Source of the DNA: Gammaproteobacteria bacterium
GTDB lineage: Bacteria; Pseudomonadota; Gammaproteobacteria; HK1
Assembly (NCBI GenBank): GCA_020444775.1
Contig: JAGRHX010000482.1
Span: 1 to 14,588, forward strand
Direction: 5' to 3'
Length of the DNA stretch: 14,588 nt
Shown here: piece by piece, positions 1-7,576 of the stretch
Position numbering within the stretch: position 1 is the stretch's first letter
How the letters are laid out: the number at the start of each line of letters is the position of its first letter
Translations under genes and position numbers: made by a program
Notes under the pieces: generated by a model
Database searches by the model: none
What the model saw: only the letters and a program-made list of their open reading frames with translations
What the model was told of the DNA's origin: nothing

Positions 1-2
1 TG

Positions 3-1136
3 CGCGATCTGGGCTCGCGCAACGGTACCTTCTGCGACGGCGTACGCGTCATCGAGGCCTTTCTCGAGCCCGACATGACCTGTGCGCTGGGCAACACCCG
101 GATCAGGGTCACCCGGGAAATCGAAGCCCGACGCTACAGCGTCGGCCAGGAGCAGCGGCTCGGCGACCTGGTTGGGGGTAGCGCGCCGATGCGCGAGCTG
201 TACGGACTGTTGAAGGCGGTCGCCCCGAGCCCGACGACCGTGCTGATTCGCGGCGAGTCAGGAAGCGGTAAGGAAGTGGTGGCACGCACCCTGCACGAGC
301 TCTCCGGACGCGGCGGACCGCTGGTGGTGTTCGATGCCTCGGTCACCGATCCTGAAATGGTGCGCAATGATCTGTTCGGGCATGTGAAGGGTGCGTTCAC
401 CGGCGCCCACGGCCCGCGTCTGGGCGCCTTCCGTAGCGCGCATCGCGGTACGCTGTTCATTGATGAAATTGGCGAGCTCCCACTCGAGCTGCAGCCGCGC
501 CTGCTACGTGCCCTGGAGAGCCGCGAGGTCGTCCCGGTCGGCGCCGACGAGCCTACTCGAGTAGACGTTCGTGTGCTCGCGGCTACGCATCGCGACCTCG
601 AGGCGATGGTCCGAGCCGGCACCTTCCGCGGTGACCTGTACTTCCGGCTCTCCGTGATCACCGTTCGCGTCCCACCGCTACGGCAGATCCGCGAGGACAT
701 CGCACTGCTTGCGCGGCATATCCTTGACCGGCTCGACATTCAACGCGATCTTTCCGACGAGACGCTCGCGGCGCTACTTGCCTACCCCTGGCCGGGTAAT
801 GTTCGTGAGCTGCGCAACGTTCTGGAGCGCGCCGCGGTGCTGTGCGCGCAGGGTCGCATCGAGCCCCATCATCTGTCGCTGGACAGCCCGGCGTCACAAT
901 CCTCGGTGGCGGTGGGCCCCGTCTCGGCCAACCAACCTCCGCAACCTCCCGAGGCCAGCCGACTCATGCCCGGCGGCCCCCAAGGCAGCGGCGTGCCGGC
1001 CAGCCTGCGCGAGGCCGAGCGACAGCTCATCGAGTCGGCATTGACTCGAAACAGACGTAACAAGGCCGCGACCGCGCGTGAGCTCGGCATCTCGCTGTCG
1101 ACCTTGAAGCGGCGTATCGAACAGTATCAGCTGTAG
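3..1136 (+). CDS. FHA-domain sigma-54-dependent transcriptional activator (5' end outside window)
   Basis: The reading frame is open from base 3, so the start lies upstream of the window; 377 residues are visible. Residues 1-24 are the end of a forkhead-associated (FHA) domain, recognisable from the GSRNGTF motif (SxNGT-like phosphothreonine-binding loop). An AAA+ sigma-54 activation domain follows: Walker A GESGSGKE near 84-91, the sigma-54-contacting GAFTGA loop at 130-135, a Walker B-like FIDEIGEL near 152-159, and WPGNVREL near 263-270. After a Pro/Ser/Gly-rich linker, residues 334-377 form a Fis-type helix-turn-helix (AATARELGIS...LKRRIEQ). Family knowledge: these proteins remodel sigma-54 RNA polymerase at -24/-12 promoters, with the FHA domain probably sensing a Thr-phosphorylated partner instead of a response-regulator receiver. 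Its target genes cannot be told from this window. It converges on the GGDEF-EAL gene, 41 bases away. Confidence 0.93.
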   Translation, partial: RDLGSRNGTFCDGVRVIEAFLEPDMTCALGNTRIRVTREIEARRYSVGQEQRLGDLVGGSAPMRELYGLLKAVAPSPTTVLIRGESGSGKEVVARTLHELSGRGGPLVVFDASVTDPEMVRNDLFGHVKGAFTGAHGPRLGAFRSAHRGTLFIDEIGELPLELQPRLLRALESREVVPVGADEPTRVDVRVLAATHRDLEAMVRAGTFRGDLYFRLSVITVRVPPLRQIREDIALLARHILDRLDIQRDLSDETLAALLAYPWPGNVRELRNVLERAAVLCAQGRIEPHHLSLDSPASQSSVAVGPVSANQPPQPPEASRLMPGGPQGSGVPASLREAERQLIESALTRNRRNKAATARELGISLSTLKRRIEQYQL

Positions 1137-1177
1137 TACCCCTGCACATAGCTGTCAGGCCTGTATCACCCACCAGC

Positions 1178-3661
1178 TCAGGTCCGCGCCAGGCTGCTCA
1201 GTGGCCGTGGCGCACCTACCGCATAGCCCTGCACGTAGTCCACGCCTATCTCCGTCAACCGCTCGATGATTTGTTGACTCTCGACGAACTCGGCAACCGT
1301 CTTCAATCCCATCACATGACCTATCTCGTTGATCGAACGAACCAATGCCGCATCGATGGGATCGGTGAGCAGATCGCGAACGAACACGCCGTCGATCTTC
1401 AGGATCTCCACCGGTAGATGCTTGAGATAGGCGAACGACGACAGACCGCTGCCGAAGTCGTCCAGCGCGAACCTACAGCCCCGTCCGGCCAGCCCTTCCA
1501 TGAACACGGTGGCGTTGTTGAGGTTGGCGATCGCCGCGGTCTCCGTGACCTCGAAGGCCAGCTTGCTCGGCGGCACGCCGCTGCGCTCCAGACGCTCGAG
1601 CACGAACTCCAGAAAGCCCTCGTCACCGAGCGACTGACCAGACAGGTTGATGCTGCACATCTCGAGCGCCGCGAGGTGTGCAGGCTGTGATGCCAGCCAG
1701 CCTAGAGCCCGTGAAACCACCCATCGGTCTATACGTGAAGCGAGATGGAAACGCTCGGCGGCGGGCAGGAAGGCACCGGGCGAGACCAGCGAGCCATCCT
1801 CGTCGACGAGCCGCACCAGCAGCTCGTAGTAGCGCGTGACATCCGCTTCGTTGCTACCCGGTGACCCGTTGCCCAGCGGCAGGATTGGTTGATAGTGAAG
1901 CTCGAGTCGATCGAGGTCCAGCGCCCACTGAAGCCGCGACACCCAACGCATCTGCCCATGCTGCGTTGCGCGACGTTCATCGCCGTCGTCATGCACTCGA
2001 ACGCGGTTCCGTCCCTCGTCCTTGGCCACGTAGCACGCTGCATCGGCATGACTCATCGCCGCGCCCGCGGACGCCACGCTCTGGTCCAGGCAGGTGATAC
2101 CGATGCTGGCCCCAATGGAGAACACGTGCTCCTGCCAGGTGAAGCGGCTCTCCTCCAGGGCCGCACGCACCGCTTCGGCGCGTTGCAGACCGATGTCGAG
2201 CGGACAGTAGTCCATGAGGATACCGAACTCGTCCCCGCCCAGCCTCGCCAGGGTGTCGCCATGTCGCACGCAGCGGGCGATGGTACGGCTGACCTGGCGG
2301 AGCAATTCATCGCCCGCGACGTGTCCGCAGGTGTCGTTGACCACCTTGAACTGATCCAGATCCAGGTAACACAGCACATGCTCTGCTCCATCTGCCCTGG
2401 CGCTGTCCACCAGCGCTTCCAGGCGCCGCTCGAACTCGTGCCGGTTGATGAGTCCGGTGAGCGCATCGTGCCGCGCCTGGTACTCGAGCTGGCGCGAGAG
2501 CTGTCTGGTCTCACTGATGTCGTGATGGGCGAGCAACACCCGAGATCTGCCCGCGCTTGCAAAGGTGCGGATATCGAGGGCAAACCATCTCTCGTCCTCG
2601 AACACCGGGGTCGCGAAATGATAGTCGGTATGGAACTGCGCCCGAGTGCCGGCGAGCATCTCACGCAAGGCCATGGCGACGGCCTCGGCGGTCTGCACAC
2701 CGCCCTCGGCGGCGCGGTCGCAGATCTGCAGGTAATTGCAGCCCAGCCCATGCTCGGGCAATCCCAGACCGTGGGCATCGGCAAAGCTACGCCAGGCCTG
2801 ATTCACGGCGATGATGGTGCCTTGCTCGTCCAGCACGGCCAGATGCGACGGCACGGCATCCATGGTCGCATCGAGGAACGCGTGCGACTCCTGGAGCAGC
2901 TCGGTGCGACGCTGCAGTCGCTCGGCCATGCCATCGAAGGCCTGACCGAGCTGCCGGATCTCCAGCGTGCTGTCCAGACGCGGCGTGACCGGCTCGTGCA
3001 CCCCGTGCGCGAGCTCGTCCGAGGCGCGCGCCAGCAAGCGCAGCGGGCGGACCAGGATCCTGTCGAAGTACAGCCACACCAGCAGGCTCAGCATCAGCGT
3101 CCCCGCGCCGACCTGCAGCATGTCGATGACCACCCTGCGCAGCGCCACGCTCTTCTCGAACACCAGATTGTGCCGCATCAGCAGGCCGGCGATCCGACCA
3201 CCGACAAGCTCGTCGGGTCGAGCCTCGAGTCGCACCGGGAAGGCGCTCAGAACGCTGTTGCCGTCGGCGGCCAGCGCGACCTGACCCTGACCGTGAGCAC
3301 GGGCCATACGTAGCAATTCCGTGGCATCGGCCAGGGGAGACTCTTGCAGGCCCTTGCCACGCAGGACCAGGGTGGTCGAGAGCAGGATCCGGTCGCGATC
3401 ATCGACAATGGCGGCATCGACCAGTCTGCGGTCGATGCGCGTCTGCGCGAAGATCTTGTAGGCTTCTTCGAGCCTGCCGCGTCGCTCGGCCGACTCCACG
3501 GCCGAGCTCAGGACATTGCCGATCACGCGCGCATGCAGCAGCAGACTGTGCTCGGTTTGCGCGCGAGCATTGCGTAGCTCGAAGACGGCGAAGACCAACT
3601 GACCGCCGAGCGCAAGCACGAAGATTCCGCCAGCAATGAGGTGTCGCAGGTCGGGCTTCAT
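1178..3661 (-). CDS. Membrane HAMP-PAS-GGDEF-EAL c-di-GMP enzyme
   Basis: Predicted 827-residue inner-membrane protein. TM1 is at about 8-27, a periplasmic sensory region at about 30-175, TM2 at about 180-200, HAMP at about 200-255, PAS at about 262-385, GGDEF at about 395-555 and EAL at about 570-825. The cyclase site is intact (GGDEF at 475-479; HDALTGLINR at 398-407), and an inhibitory I-site RxxD (R466, D469) lies exactly five residues before it. The phosphodiesterase residues are also all present: E613 (ELL variant of EAL), N672, E704, D734/D735, K755, E791 and Q811. Synthesis and hydrolysis of c-di-GMP are therefore both predicted to be possible. I chose ATG at 3661; an in-frame TTG at 3676 overlaps the stop of the upstream binding-protein gene (TTGA) and would add five residues. 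Tight linkage suggests the binding protein controls this enzyme through its periplasmic domain. Confidence 0.95.
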   Translation of the reverse strand: MKPDLRHLIAGGIFVLALGGQLVFAVFELRNARAQTEHSLLLHARVIGNVLSSAVESAERRGRLEEAYKIFAQTRIDRRLVDAAIVDDRDRILLSTTLVLRGKGLQESPLADATELLRMARAHGQGQVALAADGNSVLSAFPVRLEARPDELVGGRIAGLLMRHNLVFEKSVALRRVVIDMLQVGAGTLMLSLLVWLYFDRILVRPLRLLARASDELAHGVHEPVTPRLDSTLEIRQLGQAFDGMAERLQRRTELLQESHAFLDATMDAVPSHLAVLDEQGTIIAVNQAWRSFADAHGLGLPEHGLGCNYLQICDRAAEGGVQTAEAVAMALREMLAGTRAQFHTDYHFATPVFEDERWFALDIRTFASAGRSRVLLAHHDISETRQLSRQLEYQARHDALTGLINRHEFERRLEALVDSARADGAEHVLCYLDLDQFKVVNDTCGHVAGDELLRQVSRTIARCVRHGDTLARLGGDEFGILMDYCPLDIGLQRAEAVRAALEESRFTWQEHVFSIGASIGITCLDQSVASAGAAMSHADAACYVAKDEGRNRVRVHDDGDERRATQHGQMRWVSRLQWALDLDRLELHYQPILPLGNGSPGSNEADVTRYYELLVRLVDEDGSLVSPGAFLPAAERFHLASRIDRWVVSRALGWLASQPAHLAALEMCSINLSGQSLGDEGFLEFVLERLERSGVPPSKLAFEVTETAAIANLNNATVFMEGLAGRGCRFALDDFGSGLSSFAYLKHLPVEILKIDGVFVRDLLTDPIDAALVRSINEIGHVMGLKTVAEFVESQQIIERLTEIGVDYVQGYAVGAPRPLSSLART

Positions 3662-3672
3662 CGAAAAGCGGA

Positions 3673-4632
3673 TCAATCACCCGGTTCGCGAACCAGCGAC
3701 GGGTCGGTCAGTCCGTCCACGACCACGTCTTGTTGCAGCAACCCCGCCTCCAGCATCACCTCCACATGCCGCGTCAGACCGGCGCGGAGCCCCGGTTGCA
3801 CGCCGCCCAGCAGAGCCAGATTGCGCGCCCGATCGGGCATGTCGACCAGCTCCAGCACCGCGCGCATCTCCCCCACGCCGAGGCCTTCCCGCACCGACAT
3901 CCGCTGCAACGCGTCCTCCGGATGCGTACGCAGATAGTCCAGCGCGCGTAGCCAGCCATCGACCAACATCTGCAAGGCCTCGCGGCGCTGCTCGATGGTG
4001 CTCACGCGGGCAATCAACACATCGACGATCTCGTCTGGAATGTCACCGCTGTCGAACAGCACCCTGGCACCTTGCGCGATCAGTCGACTGCGCGTCGGCT
4101 CATAGGTGATCACTGCGTCAACACGGTCCTCCAGATAGGCTTTCTCCTGCTCGGGAATGTCCATTGAAATCCGAGCCACGTCAGCCAGTTGCAGCTCCGC
4201 ACGCTGCAACACCCTATACAGCATGTAGGCACCCAGCGCGCTGGATTCGACCGCGATACGTTTGCCCTTGAGCTCCGCGAGCGTCTCGATCCGCGGCCGC
4301 GCGACCAGCGCATCGGCGCCATCTGAGATGTCGATGACCAACACCACCCGGTGCCCGCCGTCGTGCTGAGCGAGCTCGAGCAGATAATGCGAGGTGACGG
4401 CAACGACGTCCACGGCGCCTTCACGATAGGCCCGCTGTGCAACCGCCGGCGACTCGAAATCGATGAGCTTGATTCGCTCATCGTCCAGATAACCGAGATC
4501 TCGGGCCAGGAATGCAAGCTCGTAAGGCGGCCAGACCAGCAGGCCGACCCGCAATGGCGTCTGACCGGAAGGATCGGCACAGGCACCGAGTAATAGCAGG
4601 GAGATGACGAGGAGGAACAGACGCCCGCGCAC
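3673..4632 (-). CDS. NMT1/SsuA-like periplasmic binding lipoprotein
   Basis: About 319 residues. The N-terminus is a lipoprotein signal: basic start (VRGR), hydrophobic stretch, lipobox LGAC with the lipidated Cys at 18. The +2 residue is Ala, so the E. coli Asp(+2) inner-membrane retention signal is absent. The mature part matches the SsuA/NrtA/ThiY-type solute-binding fold: opening LRVGLLVWPPYE, ELGYL-like RDLGYLD, a small-residue strand GAVDVVAVTS, the hinge segment LKGKRIAVES at 121-130, and VDAVITYEP at 171-179. The ligand cannot be read from sequence; the family includes sulfonate, taurine, nitrate and pyrimidine-precursor binders. GTG at 4632 was chosen because it puts the signal peptide at the N-terminus; the frame stays open to ATG 4758 and ATG 4830, but these would add an atypical long Arg/Ser-rich leader. 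No clear Shine-Dalgarno sequence precedes GTG 4632. No ABC permease or ATPase is adjacent, which argues for sensing rather than uptake. Confidence 0.85.
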   Translation of the reverse strand: MRGRLFLLVISLLLLGACADPSGQTPLRVGLLVWPPYELAFLARDLGYLDDERIKLIDFESPAVAQRAYREGAVDVVAVTSHYLLELAQHDGGHRVVLVIDISDGADALVARPRIETLAELKGKRIAVESSALGAYMLYRVLQRAELQLADVARISMDIPEQEKAYLEDRVDAVITYEPTRSRLIAQGARVLFDSGDIPDEIVDVLIARVSTIEQRREALQMLVDGWLRALDYLRTHPEDALQRMSVREGLGVGEMRAVLELVDMPDRARNLALLGGVQPGLRAGLTRHVEVMLEAGLLQQDVVVDGLTDPSLVREPGD

Positions 4633-4778
4633 GCGATGGCCGGTGCGAATGTCGGTATACGCTGTCTGCGGGACGGACCGTTGCAAGCAAGAGAACCGTT
4701 TCGTCTGAGCGTGGCGGTCATACCTCCGCGAGGAGGAACCGTCCCGATGGTGCGGCATTCCGGTCCGGATTTCCAGAC

Positions 4779-4800
4779 CACGCCCGCCATGGCGGGCGTG
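4779..4800. repeat. Perfect 22-base palindrome
   Basis: The arms cacgcccgcca and tggcgggcgtg are exact reverse complements with no spacer, centred between 4789 and 4790. Neither side is followed by a T-run, so it is not an intrinsic terminator. It lies 133 bases before the cydA start and 147 bases before the proposed start of the binding-protein gene. It could be an operator for a dimeric regulator, or a solitary copy of a dispersed GC-rich palindromic element. Confidence 0.7.
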
Positions 4801-4922
4801 TAAGCTGTCAGTCGGCGTCGGCGGCGGCATACGTTACCGCGGTCGATCCCGTGCGACACGGCTCGCTTCCGCGCCGCTTCGAGCAAGAAGCTCGATGCTC
4901 GGGCCACCGTCACTTTTCGATC

Positions 4923-4926
4923 GGAG
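4923..4926 (+). promoter_or_regulatory. Ribosome binding site of cydA
   Basis: GGAG lies six bases before GTG 4933. It decides the start of the oxidase subunit I gene, which uses GTG; the resulting protein begins just before the conserved first transmembrane helix. Confidence 0.7.
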
Positions 4927-4932
4927 CTCGTC

Positions 4933-6333
4933 GTGGACGACTCATCCCTCGCACTGCTGCTCGCACGCGTCCAGTTCGCGTTCACGATCTCATTCCACAT
5001 CATCTTTCCCGCCTTCACGATCGGTCTTGCCAGCTACCTGGTGGTGCTGGAGGCGCTATGGCTGCGGCGCCGACAAGACGTGTACCTGCAGCTGTACCGA
5101 TACTGGTCGAGGATCTTTGCCCTCAGCTTTGGCATGGGAGTGGTCTCTGGCATCGTCATGAGCTATCAGTTCGGTACCAACTGGGGGCCATTCTCGGACC
5201 GCACCGGTGCAATCCTGGGTCCGCTGCTCGGCTACGAGGTGCTCAGCGCGTTCTTCCTGGAAGCAGGTTTTCTCGGCATCATGCTGTTCGGGTTGAACCG
5301 TGTCGGTCCCGTACTGCATTTCCTCGCCACCTGCATGGTCGGCGTCGGCACCTTGTTCTCGGCCTTCTGGATCCTGGCGGCCAACAGCTGGATGCACACG
5401 CCCGCCGGCTTCGTCTTGGAGGCCGGCCGCTTCCTGCCACGAGACTGGCTCGAAATCATCTTCAATCCGTCCTTTCCCTATCGTTTCGTGCACATGCTGC
5501 TCGCGGCCTATCTGACCACGGCCTTCGTGGTTGGCGGCGTGGCCGCCTGGCATCTGCTCAGGGACCGACACAACGCCGGTGCGCGCATCATGCTGTCCAT
5601 GGCGATGTGGATGGCCACGCTGGTCGCGCCGCTGCAGCTGCTGGTCGGCGACCAGCACGGCTTGAATACGCTGCAGCACCAGCCGGCGAAGATCGCTGCA
5701 CTGGAAGGGCATTTCGAGACACGTGCCGGCGCACCGCTGATTCTCTTCGGCTGGCCCGACATGGAGGCGGAACGCACCCGTGCTGAAGTATCGATTCCCT
5801 ACCTTGGAAGCCTGATCCTGACTCATGATCCGAATGGCGTGGTGCAGGGGCTGAAGGCGTGGCCGGCGGACCAGCGGCCGAATGCGACGATCATATTCTG
5901 GACATTTCGCGTGATGGTCGGCATCGGCTTGCTGATGATAGCGGTGGGTCTGGTCAGTCTGGTGCTGCGCTGGCGCGGGCGCCTGCACGAGTGCGGCTGG
6001 TTCCATCGACTCCTCGTTCTCATGGGCCCGGCCGGCTTCATCGCAGTTCTCGCCGGCTGGATCACCACGGAGGTTGGCCGTCAGCCCTACGTGGTATACG
6101 GGTTGCTGCGCGTGCGGGACGCGGTCTCGCCGGTGGCCGCACCCGCCGTCGGCGCGTCGCTTGCCGCCTTCGTCATCGTCTATCTGCTCGTCTTCGGTGC
6201 CGGCATCGTCTACCTGCTGCGTCTGATGGCACAGCCGCCGCATCGCGCTGAGCCGGTGCTGAAGCCAGAGCTGCCGCAGCGGGCCGCCGGACGGGCCGCC
6301 GCGCTGGGCACCGCGCACGGAGAGAGACCATGA
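4933..6333 (+). CDS. cydA: Cytochrome bd-type quinol oxidase subunit I (CydA/CioA, short Q-loop)
   Basis: 466-residue membrane protein that oxidises quinol and carries hemes b558, b595 and d for O2 reduction without a proton pump. Residues matching the E. coli CydA ligands are visible: H22 (heme b595), and H187 and M328 (heme b558). The quinol-site segment at 239-262 keeps GDQHG, K253 and E258. The protein is shorter than E. coli CydA (522 residues) because the loop after this segment is short, as in the cyanide-insensitive oxidases (CioA) of pseudomonads. The usual GRQPW motif reads GRQPY at 382-386. The first helix contains the conserved FHIIFPAFTIG. It starts at GTG 4933 with a good ribosome binding site, and its stop overlaps the start of subunit II by four bases. 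Cyanide resistance itself is inferred from family type only. Confidence 0.97.
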   Translation: MDDSSLALLLARVQFAFTISFHIIFPAFTIGLASYLVVLEALWLRRRQDVYLQLYRYWSRIFALSFGMGVVSGIVMSYQFGTNWGPFSDRTGAILGPLLGYEVLSAFFLEAGFLGIMLFGLNRVGPVLHFLATCMVGVGTLFSAFWILAANSWMHTPAGFVLEAGRFLPRDWLEIIFNPSFPYRFVHMLLAAYLTTAFVVGGVAAWHLLRDRHNAGARIMLSMAMWMATLVAPLQLLVGDQHGLNTLQHQPAKIAALEGHFETRAGAPLILFGWPDMEAERTRAEVSIPYLGSLILTHDPNGVVQGLKAWPADQRPNATIIFWTFRVMVGIGLLMIAVGLVSLVLRWRGRLHECGWFHRLLVLMGPAGFIAVLAGWITTEVGRQPYVVYGLLRVRDAVSPVAAPAVGASLAAFVIVYLLVFGAGIVYLLRLMAQPPHRAEPVLKPELPQRAAGRAAALGTAHGERP

Positions 6334-7331
6334 CTCCTGACCTTGTGTTGATCTGGGCAGCGCTGATCGCGTTCGCCGTATTCGTCTACGTGATGCTCGA
6401 CGGTTTCGACCTCGGTATCGGTATCCTCTTTCCATTGATCGGCGACGCGCGCCAGCGCGATACCGCCATCAACACCGTCGCACCGATTTGGGATGGTAAC
6501 GAGACCTGGCTGATCCTCGGCGGAGGCGGCCTGTTCGCGGTGTTTCCGCTCGCCTACTCGGTCTTGCTGACCGCGTTCTATGCGCCGCTCATCGCGATGC
6601 TGCTGGCCCTGGTGTTTCGCGGCGTCGCCTTCGAGTTCCGCTTCCGCAGTCGCGCGCATCGCGGACTCTGGGACGTCGCCTTCGCCGCCGGCTCGTGTCT
6701 CGCCACGTTCTGCCAGGGCCTGATCCTGGGCGGCATCATCCAGGGCGTTACCATCGACGGCCGCGGCTACGCGGGTGGCTGGTTCGACTGGCTGAGCCCG
6801 TTCAGCCTGTTCACGGCTGTGGCGCTGTGCGCCGGCTATGCGACGCTCGGTGCCGGCTGGCTGGTGATCAAGGTCGAGGGCGAGCTGCAGTGCCTGGCTT
6901 TTCGCTGCATGCGGCGCACCGCCTTCGCTTTGATGATCTCGATTGCCATGGTCAGCCTGTGGACACCCTGGATGCACCCTGGGATCGCCGCGCGCTGGTT
7001 CTCGTGGCCGAACCTCGCCTGGCTCTGCCCGGTGCCGTTGCTGGTCGCCGCCACCGGCATCTGCCTGCATCGCGCGATCGCCATGCGGCGCGAGGTCACG
7101 CCCTTCCTCTTGACCCTGGTGCTGTTCCTGCTCGCCTATGTGGGCCTGCTCGTCAGCCTGTACCCGAACATCATTCCGCCCGATGTCACGCTTTGGCAGG
7201 CAGCTGCCCCCGATGCGACCCTCGGCTTTCTCTTGATAGGCACGGCCTTGCTGCTGCCCTTGGTCATCGGCTACACGGCCTATGCGTACTGGACCTTCCG
7301 CGGCAAGGTGCACGCCGAGAGCTATCACTGA
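6330..7331 (+). CDS. cydB: Cytochrome bd-type quinol oxidase subunit II (CydB/CioB)
   Basis: 333-residue, roughly eight-helix partner of CydA, a usual length for the family. Conserved features are visible: FVYVMLDGFDLGIG near 18-31, PIWDGNETWL at 52-61 (the W-D-G-N motif with the Asp equivalent to E. coli D58), the GGGGLFAVFP segment at 64-73, ALVFRGVAFEFR at 93-104, and YPNIIPP at 278-284. The start ATG overlaps the cydA stop (ATGA), with ribosome binding site GGAGA at 6319-6323, so translation is probably coupled. Ten bases after the stop begins a tiny single-helix gene typical of this oxidase subtype. No cydD/cydC assembly transporter is seen next to the operon. Confidence 0.97.
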   Translation: MTPDLVLIWAALIAFAVFVYVMLDGFDLGIGILFPLIGDARQRDTAINTVAPIWDGNETWLILGGGGLFAVFPLAYSVLLTAFYAPLIAMLLALVFRGVAFEFRFRSRAHRGLWDVAFAAGSCLATFCQGLILGGIIQGVTIDGRGYAGGWFDWLSPFSLFTAVALCAGYATLGAGWLVIKVEGELQCLAFRCMRRTAFALMISIAMVSLWTPWMHPGIAARWFSWPNLAWLCPVPLLVAATGICLHRAIAMRREVTPFLLTLVLFLLAYVGLLVSLYPNIIPPDVTLWQAAAPDATLGFLLIGTALLLPLVIGYTAYAYWTFRGKVHAESYH

Positions 7332-7340
7332 GCAAAGCGC

Positions 7341-7448
7341 ATGCGAGAGCGCGGACGACGGCTGCTCTGGTTCATGGGTCTGTGGCTGGCGGGGGTCGCG
7401 ACGCTGGCGGTGGTCGGTCTTCTTGTCCGGCTGGCCCTGTTGCTGTGA
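7341..7448 (+). CDS. DUF2474-type small subunit of cyanide-insensitive quinol oxidase
   Basis: A 35-residue ORF starting at ATG 7341, ten bases after cydB. A basic N-terminus (MRERGRR) is followed by one hydrophobic helix with Trp residues (LLWFMGLWLAGVATLAVVGL) and the ending LLVRLALLL. The pattern of RRLLWF, a second Trp, a small-residue helix, then a single Arg before the C-terminus fits DUF2474, the small proteins encoded after cyanide-insensitive bd oxidases. They are thought to act like CydX or CydS as single-span accessory subunits. No strong Shine-Dalgarno sequence is visible; reinitiation after cydB is plausible. Automatic gene callers would easily miss it. Assignment rests on position, length and motif reading, not on a database match. 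Confidence 0.8.
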   Translation: MRERGRRLLWFMGLWLAGVATLAVVGLLVRLALLL

Positions 7449-7576
7449 ATGCGCGCACGCGCAGCAGCGCTTTACAGCGCCGGGAACAAGGCGTGAAATC
7501 AGCGCACCGGCTGCGCTTGGCAAGTGCATCGACCGCGACGCCGGCTCCACCCAGCAGCCTAGATGTGACGACTGCC

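Larger units (their letters stand above)
4633..4932. promoter_or_regulatory. Divergent intergenic region between binding-protein gene and oxidase operon
   Basis: These 300 bases separate two divergently read units and should hold both promoters. I see no convincing -35/-10 pair on either strand and no FNR-type (TTGAT-N4-ATCAA) site. A TATAC stretch at 4656-4660 is the best -10-like sequence, without a matching -35. Visible structure: a perfect palindrome at 4779-4800, a CCTCC-gcga-GGAGG hairpin at 4723-4736, and the 7-base direct repeat gaaccgt at 4693-4699 and 4736-4742. The region is open in the frame of the binding-protein gene, but that translation looks non-coding (Arg/Ser/His-rich and without domain character). 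Confidence 0.55.

Noticed and set aside
280..295. Near-consensus sigma-54 promoter sequence (TGGCACG-N4-CTGCA, GG-N10-GC spacing)
   Set aside because: It lies inside the Walker A-proximal coding region of the sigma-54 activator on the sense strand, with no gene start downstream; the codons (VARTLHE) explain the sequence.
1889..3313. 474-codon open frame on the plus strand, antisense to the GGDEF-EAL gene
   Set aside because: The opposite strand encodes a protein with every expected catalytic motif; this frame gives a His/Gln/Arg-rich translation with no domain and is a high-GC shadow.
4723..4736. CCTCC-gcga-GGAGG hairpin and a GGAGG-like site before ATG 4721 on the minus strand
   Set aside because: ATG 4721 is not in the frame of the binding-protein gene and opens no convincing protein; the stem is only five bases.
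5056..6435. 459-codon open frame on the minus strand across cydA
   Set aside because: Antisense to a clear oxidase subunit; composition is Gln/Arg/His-rich with no recognisable motif.
7466..7480. Short hairpin (gcgct-ttac-agcgc) after the oxidase small subunit
   Set aside because: Five-base stem without a following T-run; too weak to call an intrinsic terminator in GC-rich DNA.
6210..7550. 446-codon open frame on the minus strand across cydB
   Set aside because: Antisense shadow of cydB and its small partner; low-complexity charged translation.
6695..7576. Open frame upstream of the flavoenzyme start, giving a possible 960-residue protein
   Set aside because: The first 294 codons overlap cydB and the small subunit in another frame and look random; homology to the OYE family begins just after ATG 7577.
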